From Nitrosomonas sp. (GTDB lineage: Bacteria > Pseudomonadota > Gammaproteobacteria > Burkholderiales > Nitrosomonadaceae): a DNA stretch of 7,271 nucleotides. The DNA lies in contig SXJH01000161.1 of NCBI GenBank assembly GCA_005779435.1, positions 1 through 7,271 on the forward strand, read 5' to 3'. Positions within the stretch are counted from its first letter, which is position 1, and every line of letters starts with the position of its first letter. Positions 1 to 5,838 of this stretch are shown one piece after another. The translations under genes were made by a program, and so were the position numbers. The notes below the pieces were generated by a model. The model saw nothing but the letters and a program-made list of their open reading frames with translations, made no database searches and was not told the DNA's origin.

Positions 1-1229
1 CGGAAACGGATTCTGGTTTTTTCTTTTCCCGGATAAGGTTCGATATGAATGTCGGACACTCCCATCTTGTGCGCATCGACAATGATTTTATTGACGAGCT
101 TGACCAATTCGTTGTCGGAAGCCGCCGAGGATTCTTCGATCTCGCTCAGCACATCGTCGACTTGCTCGCTTTCAAGATTGGTCAGCATTTCATTGATGTC
201 GCCCGCACCGATTTCATCCTGATTGCCGCCAAAAAACTGTTCCACGGTATCGGCGAATTCGCGCTTCGTGGTTACCGCATAGACGATTTTGTGCTTTGGA
301 AATATGGTGCTGGCAATGCGCTGCGACTTGACCCGCTCGGGATCCAGCGACAAAACGACCAGTCCGTCCTTGCCTTCGTCGATCGGCAATAGCGCATTGC
401 TCTCGACGTAGTCCCTTTTTAAATTCTTCAGTAAATCCACCGGCTTGATGCGATCCGCTTTGAACGGCTCATACTTGACGTCAAAAAAAGCGGCAAGCGC
501 CCTGCCGATAACCGGCAAGGAGATTTGAAATTCATCGTGCAGAATATCTTCCAAATCGCAGCCCTTTTCACGCGCGGAACGCGTCGCCAGCTCGTAATCG
601 GATGTGGAAATAATCGCATCGAGAATCAGATAATCGTATTTGGATTTCAGCAAATGCGCCGGTCTTTGCCGTTGTCTAAACGCAATGGCGAGAGTGCGGC
701 AAATATCGGCCACTTCGTCGGCGATCTCTGCCGGGAACGGTTGATTGTCGTTGCTGTTAATCACCTGAACCACGCCCATCAATTCCTGCGTTTCCGCATT
801 CAAAATAGGGGCTGCCAGCATTTGCTTCGTCCGATAACCGGTCCGTTTATCGACATCATGAGAAAAAACCAACGCCGGATTGATTTTCTTCAACTCGCTT
901 TTATTGTATACATCCTCAATGTTGATGACTTTCTTCTGCAACCCCGAAAAACCGATCACGCTGGTTTCCGTTACCGGTATTTTCAAATCCTGAAACGAAT
1001 CGAGCCCGGCTTTTACACGCGAAACAAAAAACGATTTATCGTCGTTCAGCGAATAAATCGTCAATCGATCCGCATTGAACAAAGCGCAAATATCCTTACT
1101 GACCTCCAGCATGATTTCGTCGATGTCGTTGGCGGCATGCACTTTGTTGATGACGGCTTGCAATCGTTTGGCGGAATCCCTGGCGGATGTCCGCATCTGT
1201 TTGGGTTGTATACTGACGGCTGTGCTCAT
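1..1229 (-). CDS. GAF-domain GspE/PilB-type secretion ATPase, 3' partial
   Basis: This is the N-terminal part (409 full codons) of a type II secretion/type IV pilus assembly ATPase; the gene is open at the left edge, so the Walker motifs and C terminus are missing. I translated it from the minus strand. Residues about 23-185 look like a GAF domain, including LMGVVQVIN (150-158) near its end. Residues about 195-335 resemble the T2SSE/MshE N-terminal domain (SLPVIGRALAAFFDV at 237-251, then LLPI near 280). Residues 340-373 are an acidic linker. The conserved entry to the ATPase follows: VKLVNKIIVDA (376-386) and SDIHIEP (392-398). The ATG at 1229 is supported by GAGGAG at 1237-1242, 7 nt away. 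The phosphodiesterase-like gene ends 20 bp upstream, so co-transcription is likely. The family hexamer powers pseudopilus or pilus assembly at the inner membrane. The N-terminal GAF domain is not part of the common GspE/PilB layout and suggests a sensory role (inference). Confidence 0.88.
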   Translation of the reverse strand, partial: MSTAVSIQPKQMRTSARDSAKRLQAVINKVHAANDIDEIMLEVSKDICALFNADRLTIYSLNDDKSFFVSRVKAGLDSFQDLKIPVTETSVIGFSGLQKKVINIEDVYNKSELKKINPALVFSHDVDKRTGYRTKQMLAAPILNAETQELMGVVQVINSNDNQPFPAEIADEVADICRTLAIAFRQRQRPAHLLKSKYDYLILDAIISTSDYELATRSAREKGCDLEDILHDEFQISLPVIGRALAAFFDVKYEPFKADRIKPVDLLKNLKRDYVESNALLPIDEGKDGLVVLSLDPERVKSQRIASTIFPKHKIVYAVTTKREFADTVEQFFGGNQDEIGAGDINEMLTNLESEQVDDVLSEIEESSAASDNELVKLVNKIIVDAHKMGVSDIHIEPYPGKEKTRIRF

Positions 1230-1249
1230 GATGTCGCTCCTCAAAAATC

Positions 1250-2014
1250 CTAAAATTCGAATAATTGATCGTTTTCAAGTCGTTGCGGATCGTATTTCCC
1301 GATGGACTGCCGGATTTCCCGCATCGTTTCGTCGGCTTCATTCGGCTTCAGGTGTGTGATGTACAGCTTCGCCGGGCGTTCCAGTTTTTCCAGTTCCGCC
1401 GCCAGCAAACTCGGGCAAAGATGCTTCGATCGGACCGCGATCTCTTTTTGCCGATTGCAGAATGCGGATTCGATAATCAGATGCTGCAAGTTATCGATCT
1501 TATTAACCTCAGTCCACAATGCATCGTTGGTCGTCGTATCGCCGGAGAAAACCAAGCTTGCCGCGCCGGAATCCAATTGAAAGCCGACTGCGGGAACGGT
1601 GTGATTGGCCGACAATGGCGTAATTTGGCGACCATCGAGACGGATCGGATCGCCGGGCGATAACGTCTCGTAGCGCATATATGGCTGGTCGCTATTGGGA
1701 ATTTTTGTAAAATCCGGCCAGATTTGCCAATTGAATACGTGATTGCGCAAGGCTTCCAGCGTAGCCGGAAGCGCATGGATTACAATGGGCTTTTTGCGCA
1801 AAGACCCGACGGTATCCACCAGGAACGGAATAAACGCAATATGATCCATATGCGCATGCGTGACAAAGATATGATCGATCTTGGCCATTTCCTCCAAATG
1901 CAGACTGCCGACACCGGTTCCCGCATCGATCAATACATCGTCATCCAACAACATGGCGGTGGTTTTATACTGCCCTCCTACACCGCCGCTGCATCCAAGC
2001 ACTCTCAGTCTCAT
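1250..2014 (-). CDS. MBL-fold class II cyclic-nucleotide phosphodiesterase-like protein
   Basis: A 254-residue cytoplasmic metallo-beta-lactamase-fold hydrolase, predicted to hydrolyse cAMP or cGMP. The metal site is intact: H53-x-H55-x-D57-H58 (THAHMDH), H138 in SANHT, D159 in SGDT and H221 in THLKP. The KHLCPSLLAAEL stretch (197-208), followed by YITHLKP, matches the arrangement I know from class II phosphodiesterases (CpdP/yeast PDE1 type), where the equivalent reads HLTP. This separates it from RNase Z or glyoxalase II, although an RNase Z-like or phosphonate-type hydrolase cannot be fully excluded. There is no signal peptide. The ATG at 2014 is well supported by GGGAGG at 2023-2028, 8 nt upstream. 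It lies 24 bp after the universal stress gene and 20 bp before the GAF-ATPase gene, probably in the same transcript. The substrate is inferred from the family. Confidence 0.83.
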   Translation of the reverse strand: MRLRVLGCSGGVGGQYKTTAMLLDDDVLIDAGTGVGSLHLEEMAKIDHIFVTHAHMDHIAFIPFLVDTVGSLRKKPIVIHALPATLEALRNHVFNWQIWPDFTKIPNSDQPYMRYETLSPGDPIRLDGRQITPLSANHTVPAVGFQLDSGAASLVFSGDTTTNDALWTEVNKIDNLQHLIIESAFCNRQKEIAVRSKHLCPSLLAAELEKLERPAKLYITHLKPNEADETMREIRQSIGKYDPQRLENDQLFEF

Positions 2015-2038
2015 CGGGTCTACCTCCCAACGTGGCGA

Positions 2039-2464
2039 TTACTTAACCAATAACACGGGAATATCGGACAATTGCATGACCTTATTGGTCACCGATCCAA
2101 GCAATAAACCTTTCAGACCGCCTCTGCCGCGCGGGCCCATTACGATCAGATCGTAACCCTTCTCGGCGGCAAAACGCACGATCATGCCGGCGGGATCGCC
2201 CACGGTAATATGGTACTGATAGGTAATCCCCGTCCGGTCAAGAAAATCGCGGGCGCTTTGCAGGCTTTTCAAGCCTTCTTCCTGATGATATTGCTTGATG
2301 TCCGCCTGATTGATAAACAGCGAAACATTGCCGTCCAGCGGATATTGCACGTTGAGCAAGTGCAATTCCGGGTTCTCCCGGAACCAACCGCCGCATTGGA
2401 TAAAATCGGCCACCGCTTTGGTTGAATTTTCCGAACCGTCGACCGGCAATAAAACTTTTAGCAT
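2039..2464 (-). CDS. Universal stress protein (UspA family, ATP-binding type)
   Basis: A single-domain universal stress protein of 141 residues, the usual length. It opens with the typical LLPVDGSENS strand and loop (residues 5-14). Near the C terminus it carries the nucleotide-binding signature G-x2-G-x9-G-S at G110, G113, G123 and S124 (MGPRGRGG, then LLGSV), so it should belong to the ATP-binding class. It ends in the standard IPVLLVK strand. I chose the ATG at 2464 because GGAGG (2473-2477) sits 8 nt upstream. An in-frame ATG at 2479 would add five residues, but it overlaps that ribosome site and those residues lie outside the fold. The gene follows the TerC-family gene after 28 bp and precedes the phosphodiesterase-like gene by 24 bp. 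Family members act as cytoplasmic dimers in stress survival; the specific role here is unknown. Confidence 0.94.
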   Translation of the reverse strand: MLKVLLPVDGSENSTKAVADFIQCGGWFRENPELHLLNVQYPLDGNVSLFINQADIKQYHQEEGLKSLQSARDFLDRTGITYQYHITVGDPAGMIVRFAAEKGYDLIVMGPRGRGGLKGLLLGSVTNKVMQLSDIPVLLVK

Positions 2465-2472
2465 GATCAATT

Positions 2473-2477
2473 CCTCC
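2473..2477 (-). promoter_or_regulatory. Ribosome binding site deciding the Usp start
   Basis: GGAGG on the minus strand, 8 nt before the ATG at 2464. It decides against the in-frame ATG at 2479, which precedes and overlaps this site. Confidence 0.75.
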
Positions 2478-2492
2478 ATTTAAAACGAGCGG

Positions 2493-3215
2493 TTATTGCT
2501 TCGGCGTTTGCTCATCGGCCAAATCCTCCACCGGCAGTGTTTTAACCGGTTTCCGCGCAGCCAGAAACTTGCCGGTTGCGACAACCAGTAACGCCGCCGC
2601 GATAGGCGCGGCCCAATGCAAATAAGCGGCATGGACGCCGACCCATTCTTTCGTCACCACGTCGGTCACGGCCATATCCCCGGCAATCCATCCTAGCAAC
2701 CCCGCCCCGATTGCAATGGTAACCGGATAACGATCCATGACCTTCATCACGAATTGGCTGCCCCAAACAATGATGGGCACGCTGATCACCAAACCGAAAA
2801 TCACCAAACCGATGTCATCCTTGGCCGCACCGGCGATGGCGATCACATTGTCAAGGCTCATCACGGCATCGGCCACAATGATGGTTTTGATCGCACCGAT
2901 CAGAGTCGTGCTGGCATCCACCTCGTGATTTCCTTCCGGCTCCGGCTGCAGCAACTTGACACCGATCCAGACCAATAAAGCCGCGCCCACGATCTTCAAA
3001 TAAGGCATCGCAAGCAGATTCAGCGCGAAAAAAATCAACACCACACGCAACGCGATAGCGCCAAAAACACCCCAAAATATACCCAGCTTGCGTTGCCGCT
3101 CGGGCAAGCGGCGGCACGCCAATGCAATGACAACCGCATTATCGCCGCCCAGGACGATATCGATTGCAATGATCTGCAATACGGCAACCCAAAATTGCGG
3201 ACTATCGAAACCCAT
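2493..3215 (-). CDS. TerC-family integral membrane protein (YjbE-like)
   Basis: A 240-residue inner-membrane protein of the TerC family (YjbE-like subgroup), with about seven hydrophobic segments. The two family signatures are present as an internal repeat: AIDIVLGGDNAVVIA (D19, D25, N26) and VADAVMSLDNVIAIAG (D116, D122, N123). These acidic membrane residues are thought to coordinate metal ions. Characterised relatives are linked to manganese export and to loading of secreted metalloenzymes, so metal-ion efflux is the likely role. The tail after about residue 215 is hydrophilic. I chose the ATG at 3215 because GGAA (3224-3227) lies 8 nt upstream. The in-frame GTG at 3221 and TTG at 3218 are too close to that site. 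The patatin gene ends 50 bp upstream and the Usp gene begins 28 bp downstream. Despite the family name, no tellurite-resistance genes are nearby. Confidence 0.92.
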   Translation of the reverse strand: MGFDSPQFWVAVLQIIAIDIVLGGDNAVVIALACRRLPERQRKLGIFWGVFGAIALRVVLIFFALNLLAMPYLKIVGAALLVWIGVKLLQPEPEGNHEVDASTTLIGAIKTIIVADAVMSLDNVIAIAGAAKDDIGLVIFGLVISVPIIVWGSQFVMKVMDRYPVTIAIGAGLLGWIAGDMAVTDVVTKEWVGVHAAYLHWAAPIAAALLVVATGKFLAARKPVKTLPVEDLADEQTPKQ

Positions 3216-3223
3216 CAACACTT

Positions 3224-3227
3224 TTCC
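3224..3227 (-). promoter_or_regulatory. Ribosome binding site deciding the TerC-family start
   Basis: GGAA on the minus strand with 8 nt to the ATG at 3215. Spacing to the upstream GTG (3221) would be only 2 nt, so the ATG is preferred. Confidence 0.5.
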
Positions 3228-3265
3228 AAAAAAATGAAACCGTAATAACCATTCCCAACCTGCTT

Positions 3266-4438
3266 CTATTGCGCATCTTGAGTCCCGATAAACTTCAGCA
3301 ACTCTTCTTTCTGCTGCATGGTATCGTTATAGCCCAATTGAATCAGTTCGCGGCAAAAAGGTATTTCAAACAACACATAACTCAACAAAGTCGAACCGTT
3401 CGGCCCCATCGCACCGATAGCGCGATACAAGTAGCGCATAATCCTCGGTAACGTACTGGTGTATTTTTGCGCAATTTCGTTGATGCCCTGACTGGGCGAT
3501 ATCATCATCGCCTCGACAGGACGCAATGCAATGTTTTTCTGCGCAAATACTTCCGGCGGAATCAGCTTCAACGTTTCATTGATGCGCAATAAACGCTCCA
3601 AATCGACATCCAGGCTATCCACAAAAATACTGTTCAACGCATGTCCGGCAATCTGGGCGAAAGGCGGATAACCGGTTGCGCTGACGCGTTTAGGCTCGTC
3701 GGTTACCATCTTGCGCACCCCGATGATCAATACCTTATCGGCGCCTAGGTGAAGCGCCGGGCTGATCGGCGCCAATTGCCGCATCGAACCGTCGCCGAAA
3801 AACTCGCGATTGAGTTTAACCGCCGGGAAAATAAACGGGATTGCCGACGATGCCATCAAATGCTCGATGCCGATAGCGACCGGTATGCCCAACCGTTGCG
3901 CTCTTTTCCATGGCGTTACCTGACTGGCCGCCTGGTAGAAAGTAACCGACTGTCCCGACGTATAACCCCAAGCGGTAAGCCCTAGCGCATGCAGCGCACC
4001 GGTGCGAATACAATGCTGAATCGTGCGAAAAGAAAATTGATTTCTCAACAGAGCTTGCAGCGGCGAATTATCGAGCAATGAAATTGCGTTATGTTTACCG
4101 TATTCCGTCGATACCAGGGAAATCAGGCAGCGCATCGTGTTACGTGCAACGCCCGCCAAATCCGACCGATAAATATGGTTGACATGAAAATTCGACCAAA
4201 CCGCTTCAAGCCGCTCCACGCCTTCCGCGAAGTTATTGGCGGAAACCGCGATACTGGCTGCGTTGATGGCGCCCGCCGAAGTGCCGCAGATCACGGGAAA
4301 CGGGTTGCGCCGCTTATCCGGCAGCAGATCGGCAATCGCGCGCAACACGCCCACTTGGTACGCTGCACGCGCGCCGCCGCCGGTCAGAACCAAGCCGACC
4401 TTGGGTTTGACTATAATATCTTTGGTTTTCTCATGCAC
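3266..4438 (-). CDS. Patatin-like phospholipase family protein
   Basis: A 390-residue patatin-like lipid acyl hydrolase. The oxyanion loop GGGARAAYQVG is at residues 20-30. The nucleophile elbow GTSAG (52-56) makes S54 the catalytic serine. The second dyad member is D216 in FFGDGSMRQLAP. The Arg of the loop (R24) is present, but the usual glycine after it is alanine, a variant I associate with a proteobacterial subgroup. The catalytic domain covers about residues 13-230; the last 160 residues are a less conserved, probably helical tail. No signal peptide is visible, so it probably acts in the cytoplasm or at the inner membrane on phospholipids or acyl esters. The start is a GTG at 4438 that overlaps the upstream 85-codon gene by 8 bp, with no strong ribosome site, suggesting translational coupling. 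No ATG lies in frame before the GGG loop. Substrate and physiological role are unknown. Confidence 0.9.
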   Translation of the reverse strand: MHEKTKDIIVKPKVGLVLTGGGARAAYQVGVLRAIADLLPDKRRNPFPVICGTSAGAINAASIAVSANNFAEGVERLEAVWSNFHVNHIYRSDLAGVARNTMRCLISLVSTEYGKHNAISLLDNSPLQALLRNQFSFRTIQHCIRTGALHALGLTAWGYTSGQSVTFYQAASQVTPWKRAQRLGIPVAIGIEHLMASSAIPFIFPAVKLNREFFGDGSMRQLAPISPALHLGADKVLIIGVRKMVTDEPKRVSATGYPPFAQIAGHALNSIFVDSLDVDLERLLRINETLKLIPPEVFAQKNIALRPVEAMMISPSQGINEIAQKYTSTLPRIMRYLYRAIGAMGPNGSTLLSYVLFEIPFCRELIQLGYNDTMQQKEELLKFIGTQDAQ

Positions 4439-4688
4439 GCGCGATAAACTCGGATCTCACTTTCTCCAACGCATCACGTAACGTTTCTTCGGGTAATTTA
4501 TTAATGGAACAGGACAATACTTGCGCCGCCTGACGCACCGACTCCGGCAATAAGGCGCTATCCAGCTTGGCAATAAACACGGCGGCGGCACCGGTTGCAT
4601 TCAATAGAGACTGACGTTCGTTCATTAATATTTCCATTTCTTCGCGTAACATGAAAACTTGCGGTTCTTTAAGTATAGTTGTCGGCAT
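4431..4688 (-). CDS. Small hypothetical protein coupled to the patatin gene
   Basis: An 85-residue protein I do not recognise. It is supported as a real gene by AAGGA (4697-4701) 8 nt before the ATG at 4688, by a candidate promoter just upstream, and by its 8-bp overlap with the patatin-like gene. It looks mostly helical. Residues 10-28 are charged (EEMEILMNERQ); a short apolar patch rich in Ala follows (GAAAVFIAKLDSALL, about 33-47), too short and too charged for a clear membrane span. The end, LPEETLRDALEKV, looks amphipathic. It has two Met codons near the start (M1, M13); M1 has the better ribosome site. It has no cysteine pair, zinc motif or helix-turn-helix that I can see. Position suggests a partner or regulator of the phospholipase, but this is inference. 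Confidence 0.75.
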   Translation of the reverse strand: MPTTILKEPQVFMLREEMEILMNERQSLLNATGAAAVFIAKLDSALLPESVRQAAQVLSCSINKLPEETLRDALEKVRSEFIARA

Positions 4689-4707
4689 GGCTCAATTCCT
4701 TATATCG

Positions 4708-4734
4708 TTGACTTAGGATAAATCTGTCAGTCAA
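4708..4734. repeat. Interrupted inverted repeat, possible operator
   Basis: TTGACT (4708-4713) and its exact complement AGTCAA (4729-4734) are separated by 15 bp. Flanking TATA-like bases lie outside both arms. The right arm touches the proposed minus-strand -10 element and the repeat spans the expected start site, the place for a repressor site. Six-base arms in AT-rich DNA can arise by chance. Confidence 0.25.
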
Positions 4735-4760
4735 TATAGCAGGATCGCCGCACATCTAAA
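4733..4760 (-). promoter_or_regulatory. Candidate sigma-70 promoter (extended -10) for the six-gene cluster
   Basis: Reading the minus strand, TTTAGA (4755-4760, 4 of 6 matches to TTGACA) is followed after 16 bp by TATATT (4733-4738, 5 of 6 to TATAAT). A TGn extension directly precedes the -10 element. Transcription would start near 4726, leaving a leader of about 38 nt that contains the AAGGA ribosome site. This is a pattern match only. Confidence 0.45.
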
Positions 4761-4826
4761 CTTTGAACTCTATGCCGTTTATCGCTCTTTTCCGCATTAA
4801 TAACCAACATACATAAACACTCTATC

Positions 4827-5789
4827 ATGAATACTCACCCAGCGAATGCACTATACCCGGAAATTCAGCCTTACCGCCAAGGCATGTTGCCTTTAGACCC
4901 AATCCATACGATGTACTGGGAAGAATCCGGCAATCCTTCCGGCATTCCCGTGGTATTTCTTCACGGCGGCCCCGGTGCGGGATCGACGCCGACGCACCGG
5001 CGCTTCTTCGATCCGCAATACTATCGCATTATTGTATATGATCAAAGGGGCGCAGGGCGGTCGACCCCGTTGGGCGAAATTCGCGACAACACGACACTGC
5101 ACTTGATACACGACCTGGAAATACTGCGTCAACACTTAACCGTCGACCGCTGGTTTGTCTTCGGGGGCTCGTGGGGCAGCACGCTGGCACTGGCATACGG
5201 CGAAGCGCATCCCGACCGCTGTCTCGGTTTTGCGCTGCGCGGCATTTTTCTGTGCCGCAAACCGGAAATCGATTGGTTCTTATACGGATTGCGCAATTTG
5301 TTCCCGGAAGCATGGCGCGAGTTCGCCGCACCGCTTTCCGCAGCGGAAAGAAACGATATTCTCTCCAGTTACCGCCAACGCCTGATGAACCCCGATCCGG
5401 CCGTTCACATGCCGGCCGCACGCCGCTGGAGCACTTACGAAGGCTCGTGTTCGACATTGTTGCCCAATCCCGCGACCGTCAGCTATTTTGCCGGAGATAC
5501 CGTGGCGCTCGGGCTTGCCCGCATGGAAGCGCATTATTTCAGTCACGACATATTCCTGCCGGAAAATTCTTTATTGGATAACGTGCATAAACTGCACAAT
5601 ATCCCGGCCATCATCGTGCAAGGCCGCTACGATGCGGTATGCCCTATCGTCAGCGCGGACGATTTGCACTGCGCCTGGCCGCAAGCCGAATACCGCATCA
5701 TCGACGACGCCGGTCATTCCGTGTGGGAGCCGGGTATTCAAGCCGCACTGATTGGCACAATGAATCGATTTAAAACCGTCCTGAAATAA
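4827..5789 (+). CDS. pip: Proline iminopeptidase
   Basis: A 320-residue alpha/beta hydrolase of the proline iminopeptidase family (EC 3.4.11.5), which removes N-terminal proline from peptides in the cytoplasm. The family hallmarks are in order: LYPEIQPY near the N terminus, HGGPG oxyanion loop (46-50), DQRGAGRS (72-79), nucleophile elbow GGSWGS with S115, acid D269 in GRYDAVCP and H297 in DAGHS. Length matches the usual 310-320 residues, and the ATG at 4827 gives a complete N terminus. No clear ribosome site precedes it (ACTCTATC directly upstream), so translation may be weak or nearly leaderless. It is divergent from the minus-strand cluster and convergent with a peptide transporter, which fits a role in using imported peptides. 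Confidence 0.96.
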   Translation: MNTHPANALYPEIQPYRQGMLPLDPIHTMYWEESGNPSGIPVVFLHGGPGAGSTPTHRRFFDPQYYRIIVYDQRGAGRSTPLGEIRDNTTLHLIHDLEILRQHLTVDRWFVFGGSWGSTLALAYGEAHPDRCLGFALRGIFLCRKPEIDWFLYGLRNLFPEAWREFAAPLSAAERNDILSSYRQRLMNPDPAVHMPAARRWSTYEGSCSTLLPNPATVSYFAGDTVALGLARMEAHYFSHDIFLPENSLLDNVHKLHNIPAIIVQGRYDAVCPIVSADDLHCAWPQAEYRIIDDAGHSVWEPGIQAALIGTMNRFKTVLK

Positions 5790-5794
5790 CCCAT

Positions 5795-5828
5795 CGATTG
5801 CATTCGCGACGAATTGCGAATGCAATCG
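5795..5828. terminator. Hairpin between convergent genes, probable bidirectional terminator
   Basis: A perfect 13-bp inverted repeat: CGATTGCATTCGC (5795-5807) and GCGAATGCAATCG (5816-5828), with an 8-nt loop. It begins 5 bp after the pip stop and ends 10 bp before the transporter stop, the right place to end both transcripts. Neither side is followed by a long uninterrupted T run (plus side GGGAAAGGTATTTATT, minus side ATGGGTTATTTC), so it may act as an mRNA 3' end stabiliser or imperfect terminator rather than a classic intrinsic one. Confidence 0.6.
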
Positions 5829-5838
5829 GGAAAGGTAT

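Larger units (their letters stand above)
4689..4826. other. Divergent intergenic region
   Basis: A 138-bp AT-rich spacer between the six-gene minus-strand cluster and pip on the plus strand. It holds the candidate minus-strand promoter and an interrupted inverted repeat. On the pip side I could not find a convincing -35/-10 pair. A TTGACT at 4708-4713 lacks a good -10 at normal spacing, and there is no clear Shine-Dalgarno before the pip ATG. Confidence 0.7.

Noticed and set aside
525..1253. Long plus-strand open frame of 242 codons
   Set aside because: It lies opposite the GAF-ATPase gene, which has recognisable domains and a strong ribosome site. The antisense product resembles no family and is rich in His, Arg and Gln, as expected from the reverse of a real gene.
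1265..1663. Plus-strand open frame of 132 codons
   Set aside because: It is antisense to the metallo-beta-lactamase-fold gene with its complete metal motif; the product has no recognisable features.
2039..3215. Tellurite-resistance or phage-defence island suggested by a TerC-family gene
   Set aside because: None of TerA, TerB, TerD, TerE or TerZ type genes is nearby, and the protein is of the housekeeping YjbE-like type next to a universal stress gene.
3216..3265. Possible manganese riboswitch (yybP-ykoY) before the TerC-family gene
   Set aside because: Only 50 bp separate the genes and I see no paired stems of the right form; the space is too small for that RNA.
5029..5457. Minus-strand open frame of 142 codons inside pip
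   Set aside because: pip has a complete catalytic triad and full length; the opposite frame is Arg/Cys-rich with no homology I can see.
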